Notes: a model not told the origin generated them from the sequence alone. Counted from the first letter of the stretch, positions 32,172-43,918 are shown. The stretch is DNA of 64,000 bases from Lutraria lutraria (GCA_964023205.1 OZ026843.1:6743029-6807028), one strand, 5' to 3'. Numbers and translations: made by a program.

Positions 32172-33813
32172 ATGAATCGACAAATTTTAGCTGCATTTTG
32201 TGTACTTGTGATGGTAGTTTCCACAGTGACATGTTTACCGGATGCCATGTTGTCACCACCCGGCCGACCAGCAGAATTCAGATCACCTGACCAACTCAGA
32301 AGATATCTTAAAGCTCTTAATGATTATTACGCAATTGTTGGTAGACCAAGGTAATTAAAAAAAGAGGCAGTGTGGCTTTTTTATTGAATTAATCAAAGTG
32401 CTAAAAGCCCCACGGTTTCTGTACCAAACAAAACAATGAATGCACCGCAGTCCGGTTTCTGTATAAAACAAAATACTGAAGACTAGTTGTCCGGTTTCTA
32501 TGTAACAAAACACTGAAGGCATTCCGGTTTAGTTTCAGTATTACACCAGGTAATGAAGGCCCCATATAACAGACTGTACAAATCGAACCGATGGAGGCGC
32601 CTTGTTGCGGTTCTTGTACAAATTAGAAACTGACAAAACTGTATGAAAAAATTAAAGTTCTTAAGGCAGCGCATGGCAGTTTCTGTACAAATCGATGCGC
32701 TAAAGGCGCCACATGACTATAATATAAATCAAATCCCTGACGACCCTGCACGGCTACGTATATCCAATCTTAACAAACCATTGCTTTATGTGTAATAAAA
32801 TGCGATATATACGTTTTTAAAAGTATGAATCCTTGAACAATGACAAAAATAGATCCGTATACATTTGTATATATATATATACATGTATATGTATAATATT
32901 ACTTTTTGCTTTTAGATTCGGACGAAGTGCAAACAAACAACCAGCCGACAATGCGTATGAACAAGACTCCATTGATACTGGTGCGTTAACATTTCTTTCT
33001 ACTTATTGTATTACAAAGAAACAAAAAGAGTATCAATTATGTTTATACGTGTATTCTCATTCTACAAGGTTGATAAGCAAAAATCCACAAACAGCATTGA
33101 CCTATCCTCAAAAGCTGAATTCGATTACCATCGCCATGGTCAATGTTCGAATGATTTTCGAATGTACTAAGTATTCGACCATCCTAGTTTCCCTGTATAA
33201 AATCGCTATCATTTTGATATTATGGTCAAAATTCATATGGGTGCTTTCGATGCAATAGCACACTTTGAACCTTTAGAAGGCACATTAGCCAGCATCAATT
33301 TCCTATTTTCTGCTTCAGTTGATCGGTTCTGGGATCCATTGCACTGACTGACAATTAAGAAATGTGGTGATAGACTGCCTGAAATTTCTTTATGTACATT
33401 AGCGATTATAAACATAACCCAATTGCCACGTGTTATATAATTTATGAAACAAGAGATCACGCCATGATAAATATACTTAATCAGAAAGCATTGGTTTTAG
33501 AGAGAAGTACGTACCTCTTCTAGTGTTACATTCTTGGTTTAGCCAATGGCGCTCATTTATTGCGTATAACTTGTGGCTGAGCGAAAGCTTAAAGGGAGAT
33601 AAGTCATTGCATTATACATTTTGTATAAGATACGATATTTGAAAAATAGTATGATTTTAAGTATTATAATTTAATTGTTAGCATTTTATTGTTGTCATTT
33701 TATCTTCTTCACTATTTCTTTTCGGCAGAATAGGCTATGGTTACATGTGGGATGATGGACTACGTCAAAATTCTTATGACGTCTCAGACGAGGGCGATGT
33801 AACATTCTATTAA
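32172..33813 (+). CDS. NPF: Neuropeptide F / NPY-family precursor (107 aa, three coding exons)
   Basis: Secreted brain-gut peptide precursor; the amidated product acts on NPY-type G-protein-coupled receptors, in invertebrates linked to feeding and growth. Coding exons are 32172-32350, 32916-32980 and 33734-33813. Residues 1-21 form a signal peptide (MNRQILAAFCVLVMVVSTVT then Cys). The mature peptide would run Leu22-Phe61, about 40 residues. It has the PP-fold hallmarks PPGRP, an amphipathic helix (DQLRRYLKALNDYYAIV) and the C-terminus GRPRF followed by Gly62 (amide donor) and a single Arg63 instead of a dibasic pair. An intron splits the codon of the last Arg, as is characteristic of the NPY family. 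The C-flanking peptide (residues 64-107) is acidic and ends in TFY. The last acceptor is chosen at 33733 (aatag) because the better-looking one 5 bases earlier creates an immediate stop. AATAAA is at 34126-34131. Confidence 0.93.
32395..32715 (+). repeat. Degenerate ~39-bp tandem repeat in the neuropeptide intron
   Basis: Variants of ccggtttctgtacaaaacaa recur: ggtttct begins at 32414, 32453 and 32492, then decays (32525 and further gttcttgtacaaat words to about 32700). It lies between the first two coding exons. Confidence 0.7.
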
Positions 33814-34125
33814 ACTCATTGACTTCGACCTTTCTAACAATACTGATAAAACTGGTACTGATGGACATGGATCTGCTGATAACAGAAATTTAATTTACAT
33901 TTGCTATTGTGAAATCAATAGGTATTCAACATGCAAAAGTTGTTAAATACTTCATCGAAACTAGATCTACACAAACAGTAACCATTCAGATGTTTCTTCT
34001 CCGTTGTACCTCAGAACTGTGCGCACGTTTTTAAAATTTATTTAGTTATAAAAACGAGCGTAAAAACGTCATAATGTGTTTTTGATGTGTCGAACTGTTT
34101 GTTAATTTTTACTGCCGATTTGAAC

Positions 34126-34131
34126 AATAAA
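34126..34131 (+). terminator. Poly(A) signal AATAAA, neuropeptide F gene
   Basis: AATAAA 313 bases after the stop codon, in an AT-rich 3' region. No earlier AATAAA was noted between the stop and this point. Confidence 0.65.
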
Positions 34132-34258
34132 CATTGATTATATATAGAGCTATTTGTTGCGTTGCTATATCTCATTTCATCAAAATGAGGAAGCGAGCGT
34201 CAGCGAACGACCGGCGTTTCTAATTCATGTAGAACAGTCACTTTAGACACTAACCAAC

Positions 34259-34410
34259 TTAGTGTTAATGCCCTATTTTTCCCATCGTACTCTTAATAAA
34301 AGTAAGTCAGGCTCTATCTGCTGAATAGCCCAGTCTTCATTAATCGGTACAAAATTCAAATATTCTCGGCAGCTGATTGGCTGGGAAAATAGGACAAACA
34401 CTAATGTTTA
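34259..34410. repeat. Short inverted repeat downstream of the neuropeptide gene
   Basis: ttagtgttaatgccctattt and cctatttttccca (34259-34288) face tgggaaaataggacaaacac and tta-type bases near 34381-34408, with about 90 bases between. Arms are about 25 bases with gaps. MITE-like but no target duplication was found. Confidence 0.5.
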
Positions 34411-34649
34411 AGAGAGATTTTATAGCCCTTTCGGCATACTTCGACTGACAACGTAAGATGGTAGTACGGAATCGACCGAAGAGTTCCGAACGTAATGGTT
34501 TCACACTGAAACCCTAAGTGGGGTGGCGGGTAAATCAGTTCGAATTTTCTTCCGTTATTACGTCCGTTCATTCGTACATATGTTCATTTATTATGAATTG
34601 GGGTTATGCTCTTATGTCAATAATACTTAGCTCTTAGACTGACCGATAA

Positions 34650-34835
34650 CCAATCGGACCTCCTCTGCGTTTGTCTAAAGAAAAGTGCCTCGGACATGAT
34701 AGGCAGACCGCCATTTTGTTGTCGTTGTTCACAGACTACTTTCTATCAAGGCTGACCCTTGGAATCCAACGATGGAAACAACCTACATTTGTATTTCATT
34801 GATTGGGACTTTGATGCCCATTTTATCAATCGCAA
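34650..34835 (-). repeat. Right copy of the inverted repeat enclosing the neuropeptide gene
   Basis: Minus strand carries gcgattgataaaatgggcat, agtctgtgaacaacgacaac and atggcggtctgcct, matching 28870-29045 in order. The middle part differs, so the two copies are diverged members of one dispersed family. Confidence 0.8.
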
Positions 34836-35830
34836 ATGAAAAACACGTTAGAAAATTTGTAATTCTGGGAATAATTTCCTATTGTTGAAAAAGTAGTGAT
34901 CGCATAACCAGAAATTGTTTTCGTACACTTATGTACGAGGCGTATTACCATTGACTGATAACACGATCACTGACCTGGGACTATGCAAGATCCATTTTTC
35001 CTTAACTAAAATCTTGTTAATGGTATACACTTCTGACCTTTACCCTGGTTTGCAATAAACCCCAAAACAACTAAACAAGGGAAGGCAAGACTCTACTTTC
35101 CTTATTATGTTTGGATAACTTGTTGGAAGACAGATGACACAGTGTGATATAGTCAGTCAAGTTTTGCACAGCGCTGTGCCAATTATTTCTTCGCTGCCAT
35201 CGCAAAGTAAATGCTGATTTTATTTATTGATAAAACCAGACTCAATTGATATAAGTAGACTCCTGTAAGGATGAAATAGAATAAATGTACATGTAAATGA
35301 AACAAATGCTTTAAAACATTACATACACAAAACAGCGATAAAAAAGGTTTTGAACAATATAATTATTGATATACACGGGATGTAATTCAGGTACGGTTTA
35401 TTTAATACTTCGTACAAATTGGCGTCCCTTTATAAATTCAACCGCCTATGTATTTGAGCATTTATATAAAGCATCGTGCGTATTCTTATCACAAACATAT
35501 GAACGTTTGACAAAAGTTAGATATTCATGAAAAAATGCACAGCACACTTTGCATCTAGAAAAACATGAGTGTTTGCAATCACTGTGAATGCCTAATGCCT
35601 AAATCCAGATTTCTTAAGATCAAGACAATAATTATATCAATACATAATAACGGTAAATGGATAATAACTTGAATTCGACATGACATAAGATACATGTAGG
35701 TTTACGTAATTACGGATCTTTTGAAAGTGTCAGATTTTGTCAACCGGTCACGTGGGTTCGAATTAAGGGCTGGTAGCCTCAGATCCAACAAGGTGTGATC
35801 GGTGGTCTAGTAGCAACGCGCTGGACGAGA
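34836..35830. other. Intergenic, nothing firmly recognised
   Basis: No gene. A B-box-like cgtgggttcgaattaag at 35751 hints at another tRNA-derived scrap, without a matching A box. Confidence 0.45.
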
Positions 35831-36118
35831 GATCATTTCAGAGCCATCCCACAGAATGTGGAAGAACTGGGCATTTAATATACAAAAATGTATATACATG
35901 TATAAATATATATCGATCCCTACTAGTTTCACTGATTCTTTATCGTCCCAGTGTAAAACACCGATACACACCTTGTCCCTTTCCTGTCATCTTCTTAAAA
36001 CAGTATTTGGCTCGGTAATTTGGGTGGAGAAACTGAAAAAATGTCCCTGAAAGTGGAGATGGAGTCGAGATTCGAACGCTCGACCTTTCGTTCAGTAGTC
36101 CAGCACGTTACCATAGTA
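35831..36118 (-). repeat. Bivalve SINE family B, copy 1
   Basis: On the minus strand a tRNA-like head (tggtaacgtgctggac, then gagcgttcgaatctcgactc) is followed by a conserved body ending in ggctctgaaatgatc. The body matches 37026-37318 and 58861-59200 (shared 'ttctttatcg/ctagcc-ggtgtaaa-caccga' and 'cttggctcggtaatt'). Confidence 0.8.
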
Positions 36119-36817
36119 TGATCATAGGTAGTCTTAATATTGAATTGGTCGCTGAATGAAGTTTTAAGGTCGCAACTTATTTGAACTGAAAGGACGTATG
36201 TACAATGTCATTAATCTTAACTCTTTTGAAACTAGTGCATCTAAGGTATGCTATTTAAAACGTGAGACAAACATACACGTGTCGGTAACACGTCGTGGAC
36301 AAGTGTTGTATACATACGTCTTAAGTAGAACAATAATTGTATATAATATGTATTACAAACTACATCGAACCGCAAAGTTAAGTCCTAATTTAGAAAACAT
36401 GTACAATATATTTCATTGTAAATGGTGGAAGCTCGCCGGTTATTAAACTTGAATATTGATATTTTATTTAACACACGTACTGTTTTAAAGTGATTTAATT
36501 GAACATTTTTGTTTATAAGTACATTTACAAGTATGTTATATATGTTACCTTAGTAAAAAGACATACACTTAGTTATATTGTGTTAGTAAAAAATCAACAT
36601 TTAGGTTTCTTTTGTGGGCCGGTGTAGTTTCTTAAAGGTCAATGTCTTATCATATATACATGTATACTGATTAAATTCTATCCTAGTGAGTTTTCAACTT
36701 TTATTCTTGATCAACTGATTCTATATCAGAGAATCACGTGGAAGGTTCGGTAGTCCCAAATGTGAAGCCTCCAAAGAATTATGCTTTTAGAACATTGATG
36801 TGGTCTCATTTATATGT
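36119..36817. other. Intergenic, nothing recognised
   Basis: No gene or repeat recognised between the SINE and the 26-bp minisatellite. Confidence 0.45.
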
Positions 36818-37025
36818 TGTTTAAAGGCCAATTTTAAAGGCCCATTCGACATCTATGGTTTAAAGGCCCATTTTAAAGGCCCATTCGACATCTATGGTTT
36901 AAAGGTCCATTCGACATCTATGGTTTAAAGGCCCATTCGACATCTATGGTTTAAAGGCCCATTCGACATTTATGGTTTAAAGGCCTATTCGACATATATG
37001 GTTTAAAGGCCCATTTGACATCAAT
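36818..37025. repeat. 26-bp minisatellite, about seven to eight units
   Basis: Unit tttaaaggcccattcgacat plus ctatgg, repeated in tandem with a few substitutions and one partial unit near the start. It runs directly into SINE B copy 2. Confidence 0.93.
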
Positions 37026-37318
37026 GATCATTTCAGAGCCGCCCCAGAGAGATGGGAGATAAGATACAAGAGAACCGGGCTATTATATCCCTACTCTTTT
37101 CGAATAGTTTTCCTGGTTCTTTATCTAGCCCGGTGTAAAGCACGGATGCACGTCTCGTCCCCTGTCCTGTGGTTTTCTAGACACAGTGCTTGTCTCGGTA
37201 ATTGGAATGCGGACACTAAAAATCGTCCCTAAGAGATGTGAAAGGCTGAGTCGAGAATCGAACTCACGACCTTCCGTTCAGTATTTAATTCCAGCGTATA
37301 CCACTAGACCACCAAGCA
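37026..37318 (-). repeat. Bivalve SINE family B, copy 2
   Basis: The minus strand opens ggtggtctagtggtatacgc (A box) and then gtgagttcgattctcgactc (B box). The body and the terminal ggctctgaaatgatc-like end match copy 1. This is the best-preserved tRNA head of the three. Confidence 0.85.
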
Positions 37319-37445
37319 TCCATAATATGGTCTCATTAAGTGAAATAAAATAAATGGTCGCTATAGTGAGGTATTGTAGTTATTTTTATAAGTGATTGCT
37401 AATTAATGGTTTAATTAATGTGCACATCATCCTTACTCAGAAATA

Positions 37446-37685
37446 CACTGCTCAACTTTAAAACTCGGTCACCTAGATTTTTTAATATTTATAAACATAA
37501 GACATCATCATCATAACATATTTTAAGCAACCAAAACTTTCCTTAATATACTTCAGACAAAGTGAAGCTTTCAAATGAATCCAGTAATATTACTAGTAGA
37601 CGCTTCATCTGTACAGTAAGCGATGGACCCTCTCACAATATATTCTGATTAGACTATGATAACCAATTATAAAAGTTGAGCAGTA
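37446..37685. mobile_element. Tc1/mariner-type MITE, 240 bp
   Basis: Ends CACTGCTCAACTTTAAAA at 37446 and TTATAAAAGTTGAGCAGTA to 37685, with TA at 37444-37445 and 37686-37687. Terminal repeats are about 16 bases with a single end mismatch. No coding sequence. Confidence 0.8.
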
Positions 37686-37699
37686 TATATTGACATGTA

Positions 37700-37877
37700 C
37701 AGTAACACGTGTATTAGCGGCCACTTCCGACTAAAGATCACCCTGTGAAAAAAAGCCATTCTTTTAAAAACCGTCATTGATTTTTTAGAACGAAATGACC
37801 TTCAATCAAAGGTCATCTGCCAATAAAGGTCACATTTTGTCTTTCCCAAGGGTGACCTTTGTTCACAGGTATTGCTG
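37700..37877. mobile_element. pogo-type MITE (CAG..CCTGTG family), copy 1, 178 bp
   Basis: Ends CAGTAACACGTGTATTAGCG at 37700 and TTGTTCACAGGTATTGCTG to 37877, with TA on both sides (37698-37699, 37878-37879). Inside, aaagatcaccctgtgaa and 'aaaggtcac' words recur, as in copies at 41523 and 42400. Confidence 0.82.
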
Positions 37878-38559
37878 TATATATGACAGTTAGCTACATG
37901 TACTACGCTGTGTAGGCATTGAAATAGAGTGAAGATAAACCTGTGAATAAGGAAAAAATGAACTATATGCAGAGGTTCATTATAATCTATTCACATCAAT
38001 ACATGTGTCCGAACAGTTGCCCCTGGTTGCAGGTTGGTTATACGATGTTTTGACAAGTGGTCTACCATCAATGTAATTGTTACAGCTTTTAAAACACCAG
38101 TTTTTGTCTCTGACCTGAGAACGCATATTTGATTGTCTAAAGCCTACATCGCTGTTAAATAATGGTATAAAATGAGAACGTTTAACTGAATGTGATTGAT
38201 TTGAATGAAATTAATGGAATATGATAAAATACTCTATTTGTGTCCTTTACTGCAATCAAAATAAATCAAATGGAATTCTCATGTGATATCAAATTTACAT
38301 TCTTTAACAACATTAATGTTAATGTCCTTGACTTTAATCAAACAAAAGGTATGTTGTAATATTTGAACAAACACAAATAAACGTTTTATGACCTAAAATA
38401 GAAATCATTATCAGTTTAAGGGTACATGAACGGTCATAACCTTTATATTTTTCACATAATCGCGTTTTGTGCAACTGATAAACGGCTGTAGCAGAACATG
38501 GTACATTTGTACTGTATAACGACCTCGTGGGGACGCTTTAAGTATTGTGTCGACCCGCC
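37878..38559. other. Intergenic, nothing recognised
   Basis: No gene or repeat recognised; AT-rich. Confidence 0.45.
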
Positions 38560-38770
38560 TCCGGGGTCGAATGGTTAAGGTCGTTGACTTCAACTCACTG
38601 TAACATCTCACTGATATAGGATCATGGGTTCGAGTCCAGCTACCGACCATGTCCCTTTATGCGAGAAAGTAGGCAGTTGCTTACACGTGCAGGATGGGAG
38701 TCTAGCACTGGTTCTTTCTAGAAGAATTACTTCATTATAAACTCGAGGTATTCCATATGAGTTCGTACGT
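38560..38770 (+). repeat. tRNA-headed SINE family A copy
   Basis: tRNA-Ser-like head: A box cgaatggttaaggtcgttga and B box gggttcgagtccagc at 38627-38641, then a body with gcgagaaagtaggcagttgc and agtctagcactggttctttc. The head has internal boxes but an aberrant anticodon region, so it is not a tRNA gene. Confidence 0.75.
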
Positions 38771-41522
38771 TGGAGAAGATTGGAGCAATCGACTTGCTAT
38801 ATTACTAGTATATTAATTGCGCTATCTGTCAAGTTTATTTGTTTATATATTTTTCGATTTCTCCAAGGATATGTGTGTGAAATTGGGCCCCTTAAACTAG
38901 TTTGCAGCAGGTCGCCCAAAGGCACCGCCCCTCTTAGATAATATCCTTTTGCCCGTCTTTTTGTATGTTTCTGTGTTTAATGGGTTTGGGTAAGTGGTTT
39001 TTTGGGGAGGTGGTATTTTTGGTAGTAGGTATTTCTTGTGCATGTTCAAAGTTTTTCTAAAATTCGTTTTCTTAGCTCTACTTCTCGATGATTTTTCATT
39101 AACAATTAAACAAACGCAGAAATGAGATAGAAACTTAATTATGCTGTTGACACAAGAAAAAAGAATAAGAACTAAGAAAATGAATTAAATGGACAAATTA
39201 AGCTTTTACATAACATACCACATACGCTTAATTAATAACTAATACATACATAATCCAGACTTGAATCAAATATACTCCTGATTGATGTGAAGTGTTAACG
39301 TGACTGTACAGGTTCGAGGAATTTCGTACGCTAGATTGCATACCATTGCAACCTAACGCTATCTTAAATCTTGCTCTAGTTACTTTTAGGCATTTCGCTG
39401 TCGGACGGAACAAAAGCAGATTTGTTAGATATCGTTTCAAAGCCAGTGCGCTGATTTATTATTATATAGATTAACCGAGGTATAGTCTCTGACAAGGTAA
39501 CGTCCGATAGTACAGTATGCAATAATGACCGTGCGGTATATTAGTTGTACTACCTTCAGCGATATTGACCGTACTACTGTATTATTTTCTTATATTACCG
39601 GTCAACACTCCAGATATCTGATCAAAGATAATCGTTACAGAATTTCCACACTGTGTAGATTGCCTGTAAAATACCCGAATTCAGTTTATGTCATAGGTAA
39701 TACAGTTGAATCGCGATAGTCCGAAATGCGATAGTTCGAAATCGTTCGTCAGTCCCGTCGAATTTCTTTCTATTTTCAATATAGATTTGATGCGATAGTA
39801 CGAAATGCGTATTTCATTTTGGAATTTTTATTTTCTATTGTGTTGCACTACTTTGTCGAAAAGAAACAATTCAGTTTGGTTTGTTTCTGGTTTGTAGAGA
39901 GACAAAAAAAGAAACATCATTAGGAAATGTTTGAATTATTTGAGCAAACACCATTACATGAATACATACCAATCAAACGCATTCAATATATAACAACAAT
40001 ATATCCTCTGTAAGGAATGTGTCAAGGATAGGTCGGATGAACGGCGCTTCTAAAGACATTGTGCGGAGAACTTATAGTGTGTCAGCGTGTAAAAACATTC
40101 CAATATACATTTCTCGATAATTTGTCACACTAAAGAAGTTATCTAATAAACCAGTCTATGATGTGTAACATAAAACTTACACCAAGAACATTGTCTAAAA
40201 GTATACAACATGAGATTAATCTCAGTTCAAATAGCACTCCTTTAGTAGGAAGATTGTGACTTTATTCTTTTTCATGAGATACAATTATTTGACCAAAATT
40301 AACATTTATGCAGTCATACAAGTCACGTCTTTGCTTAGTTCTGGGTCCCATAACTAAATTGGTCTTTTTTATTTCGTTTTGTTGACCATTTTATGATGAA
40401 CTGTTCACAATGTAATGCAAACGTATCATCGTCAAGGACCCTTTGACTAGTCTTTGCTTATCGTACTGGGGACATATAAAAATATGTAAATACAACGCGT
40501 AATACCATAAATTTATTCTATTTAAAGTTATCATTTGACGTAACCAGTAGTAGCAGCAAACAATCTCACAAATGTTCGTGTCGCTGAACTTGTTCTCGTA
40601 TATATGTATATATTTATGTGGTACCAGCACCTGTTGACGACATCCATATCAATGTCGTTATCTTTGTTACCATACTTGAACTGTATTGTACAGTTACATG
40701 TATTCATTAAGGTTCAAGGTGTTCACACTTAAAAAGTAGGCTACGGTATATGGGCCATGTTTACATTACATCACTTAATATATATTATGTTGAACGGGAT
40801 TGTATTCTATGTTAGTTTTTTTTCATTTAAGGTGAATTTGGATCGGTTAAAGTGTGCTTTAAATAAAATTTACCAGATTCTACATAACAACTCCGTTACT
40901 ATGCATGCCTGTGAGTTACCATCGTGGCTTCTATATGTAGGCATATGCACTTTGAACGAAGCATTTCAGTAACATTTAAATACAATGTAAGCATACAATA
41001 TATATGAAACAATAAGCTGTGTTCAATAAACACATATGCTTGAATCTAAACAAGGCCAATGTGTAAAAAAAGAAGCAAAGTTTCAAATATATATAATTAC
41101 CCTATATATTCCAAATCTGTAACAAAAATATGTGATAACAACCAAAATCGATACAGGTAAACGGTGTTGATGCTGGACCAAACGGTAGACCATAATATAT
41201 AGTTCACCAAGAAATATGTTAGCCATTGATGCTAGAGGAAAGTGTGTAATCTAGTTAACGGAGAATAACCTATATAAAATATTGTAAATCCAATTATGTT
41301 CTAGGTCAAATCGAGATTTGGTAATATGAATATATTGGGAATGGTTCAATACAACAATATATATAAATAGCAAAGCATCCTAGTAAGCGATCATCAGCAT
41401 ACAAATCTGTCAAAACGGCGACTGTTAAAAAAGCAAAATGAAACAAAATTAAAAGAAACGGACAAGATCATCTGCTTAATAAACAATTTATCATGTGTTG
41501 ATCTAAAATGAATAAACATGTA
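38771..41522. other. Intergenic, mostly unrecognised; one pogo-like end near 39703
   Basis: No gene. At 39703 a TA is followed by CAGTTGAATCGCGATAGTCC and several 'gcgatagt-cgaaat' subterminal repeats to about 39810, like a Tigger/pogo end, but no partner end was found. The remainder is AT-rich without pattern. Confidence 0.5.
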
Positions 41523-41564
41523 CAGTCAAACCTGTGGGGTATCATTTGTTCACAGGTTTGACTG
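41523..41564. mobile_element. 42-bp minimal pogo-type element
   Basis: CAGTCAAACCTGTG at 41523 and CACAGGTTTGACTG to 41564 are perfect 14-base inverted repeats with only 14 bases between them, flanked by TA on both sides. It is apparently a deletion product of the family at 37700 and 42400. Confidence 0.82.
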
Positions 41565-42399
41565 TATAAAAAAGATTTCGACCAGTACCTTTTCCCATTA
41601 ATGCATGTCATCTTAATCCTATTACAGAATTAGGTAAGCATGCTTTTTCTTTGTATTTTTCAGATTTTTATCAGAGTGATTGTATAATTTGATTAAACGT
41701 GATTTAACTACCAACTACACTGTACTCGTATACAACGATTTCGAAGTTGATTAAAAAAGCATTAGTTGAAGACTTGTGTCGCCAATGGTGGAGTAACGAA
41801 AACATAACTGGTCTCCTTTCCCCGTGTTATCCATGATATTAGAATAGATTATCACCTGTATAGTAGTAATACAAGGTTCATTGAACGTTTATTTTAGATA
41901 TCAGAGCATATTCTACTGACCAGAAGGTTACTGCCCTTCGTAACTTCAAACGAACAACCCATCGTATTACGTTCAACAAACCTAGTACCTACGTTAATGA
42001 TTAATAACAAATCTAGCATCGTAACCAACGTTTGGCTGCCGACTACATGATGTAAATATTTATACCATATATCAAGCATTATGCTGTGTTATACCAATCA
42101 CTATCCAGAGTTGCTATATTACTTAACGTTCACATAAAAGAACACCTCCGCGGACGTCTCAAAACCGAGCCTTCTTTAGTTATCATCTGATACTCAAATG
42201 TATGTTTTTGTTTTTCATTAAATGGACTTATGTTGTCTGAAATTTTCATGATTAATTAAGTTCAACTTCTACGTCTAGTTTCCACTTAAGCGACTGGAAT
42301 TTGAAAACTCATCACCAACCATAAAATGATATTTTACATGAAGATTTTAACATTTCTTCGCCATTTTTACTTTTAATTTTGAAGTTGGATTACGGCATG

Positions 42400-42507
42400 C
42401 AGTCAAACCTGTGCTACCTCCGAATAAAGATCACTCTGCGAATAAGGGTCATTCTTTAAAAAAAACTCATTGATTCGAACAAATACCTCCAAGTAAATAT
42501 TTGACTG
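42400..42507. mobile_element. pogo-type MITE (CAG..CCTGTG family), copy 3, 108 bp
   Basis: Left end CAGTCAAACCTGTGCTACCT at 42400, right end AAATATTTGACTG to 42507 followed by TA. The interior aaagatcactctgcgaataa matches copy 1. The right terminal repeat is eroded and the left flank is TG, not TA. Confidence 0.7.
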
Positions 42508-42846
42508 TATTTGTATCAGAATGGTTCTGTTACAAATTTAAAAAAATGTTTATTAATTAGTGTGTAAATCTTAAAGAAAGAGGTTTCTGGTGCACCGCTT
42601 TGCATGGGAAGAAACCAATTTCATATATACACAATGATCTCTTCAAACAAGTTACCTTTAGCACTCTCTGGACAGAGACTTTGATGCAATGCAACATGGA
42701 ACGGGAACCAGTTTATGATCTCCCCTCACAGGTTTCTTGTTACAGTCAACAATACTCTGTTGTTTTTTTATTAGTAAGAAAAGATCAAATGTATGTTGTA
42801 TAACTTGATTTTTTCGGAAGTTCACGAAAATTCATCATTCCATAGC
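42508..42846. other. Intergenic, nothing recognised
   Basis: No gene or repeat recognised before the tetranucleotide array. Confidence 0.45.
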
Positions 42847-42955
42847 CACTCACTCACTCACTCACTCACTCACTCACTCACTCACTCACTCACTCACTCA
42901 CTCACTCACTCACTCACTCACTCACTCACTCACTCACTCACTCACTCACTCACTC
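42847..42955. repeat. (CACT)n microsatellite, about 27 units
   Basis: Uninterrupted CACT repeat of 109 bases. It generates a Ser-Leu-Thr-His open frame that is not a gene. Confidence 0.98.
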
Positions 42956-43765
42956 CGCCATGCAAATGTTATTTACATTGGTCTCCATTCCATGCTGCAC
43001 TGCAAGTCTATGTAAATTCAACTCACCATGATTACTTACAGTTCTTTGATTTTAACTGAACTTAAATGGCAATACAATGTATCTCATTTTAGTATAAACC
43101 ATGCGGTCTTCTGTAGATACTGTCACAGCGTGTCCCCCATTTTAGCACTTCAGTAATCCAGCGTATTCGCATGAAGTTGTGCAATGGCTTTGGTTACTGT
43201 AGAGTAGCGCGACGGTGCAAAGAGTGTAACGAAAAGTATTATAAAAATGCGGCAAGTATGCCCGGTTCATGTGTACCCCCCCCCCCCCTTTCTCACTTTC
43301 TTGGACCATAGCTGTTGAATGGGCCGTTAAACAACCAAAAAAACAAACATTTGTGTTTATTTACAAAGGTTCGGCAAACAGTCACCAAAAAGGGGTCTAC
43401 TGTTGTCTGTGTTTGGAATGACCGATACCTGATAGGTCATCTCCCGTTCATCTTGTGTCATCATAGCAGATATAAATATTTACCCTTAAGCAAACAAGAG
43501 ACAAGAACAAGGCCATATTAGTTTATAATTACATGACATTGTATGTTCCTCTTATTGACATCTTTTCGGGCGGTGTCAGCGTTTGGTAATACATTGTATA
43601 ATAAATGGGGTTTTAAACGTTTATATCCTTATCGTACAAACAGCCAGGACCACAGTGACTTTTTTCTGTTTTAAGACACCAGACGAAGACCTGTAAACTA
43701 CTCGATCACGAAAGTCCCAATTAATTGTCTACAGGGTTGTTAAGCAATTGAATGTCCAACCCGAG
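42956..43765. other. Intergenic, with a poly-C run
   Basis: No gene. A C-run of about 11 near 43277. Text near 42960-43060 (ccattccatgctgcactgca, gtctatgtaa) resembles 47277-47340 (atgttgcagtgcaagtctat), a weak dispersed repeat. Confidence 0.45.
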
Positions 43766-43918
43766 TTAATGGTTGCCTGCAGTTAATGGTTGCCTGCAGT
43801 TAATGGTTGCTTGCAGTTAATGGTTGCCTGCAGTTAATGGTTGCTTGCAGTTAATGGTTGCCTGCAGTTAATGATTGCTTGCAGTTAATGGTTGCCTGCA
43901 GTTAATGGTTACTTGCAG
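43766..43918. repeat. 17-bp minisatellite, nine units
   Basis: Unit ttaatggttgcctgcag recurs exactly every 17 bases from 43766. Units alternate between gcctgcag and gcttgcag variants for much of the array, suggesting a 34-bp higher-order unit. Confidence 0.95.

Noticed and set aside
38560..38645. tRNA-Ser gene
   Set aside because: A and B boxes are present, but the anticodon and variable regions do not fold properly and a SINE body follows directly.
39703..39810. Complete pogo-type MITE
   Set aside because: Only one end with subterminal repeats is visible; no opposite end was found. Noted as a fragment in the intergenic entry.
42793..43059. Open frame encoding a Ser-Leu-Thr-His repeat protein
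   Set aside because: It is only the translation of the (CACT)n microsatellite, with no gene-like sequence on either side.
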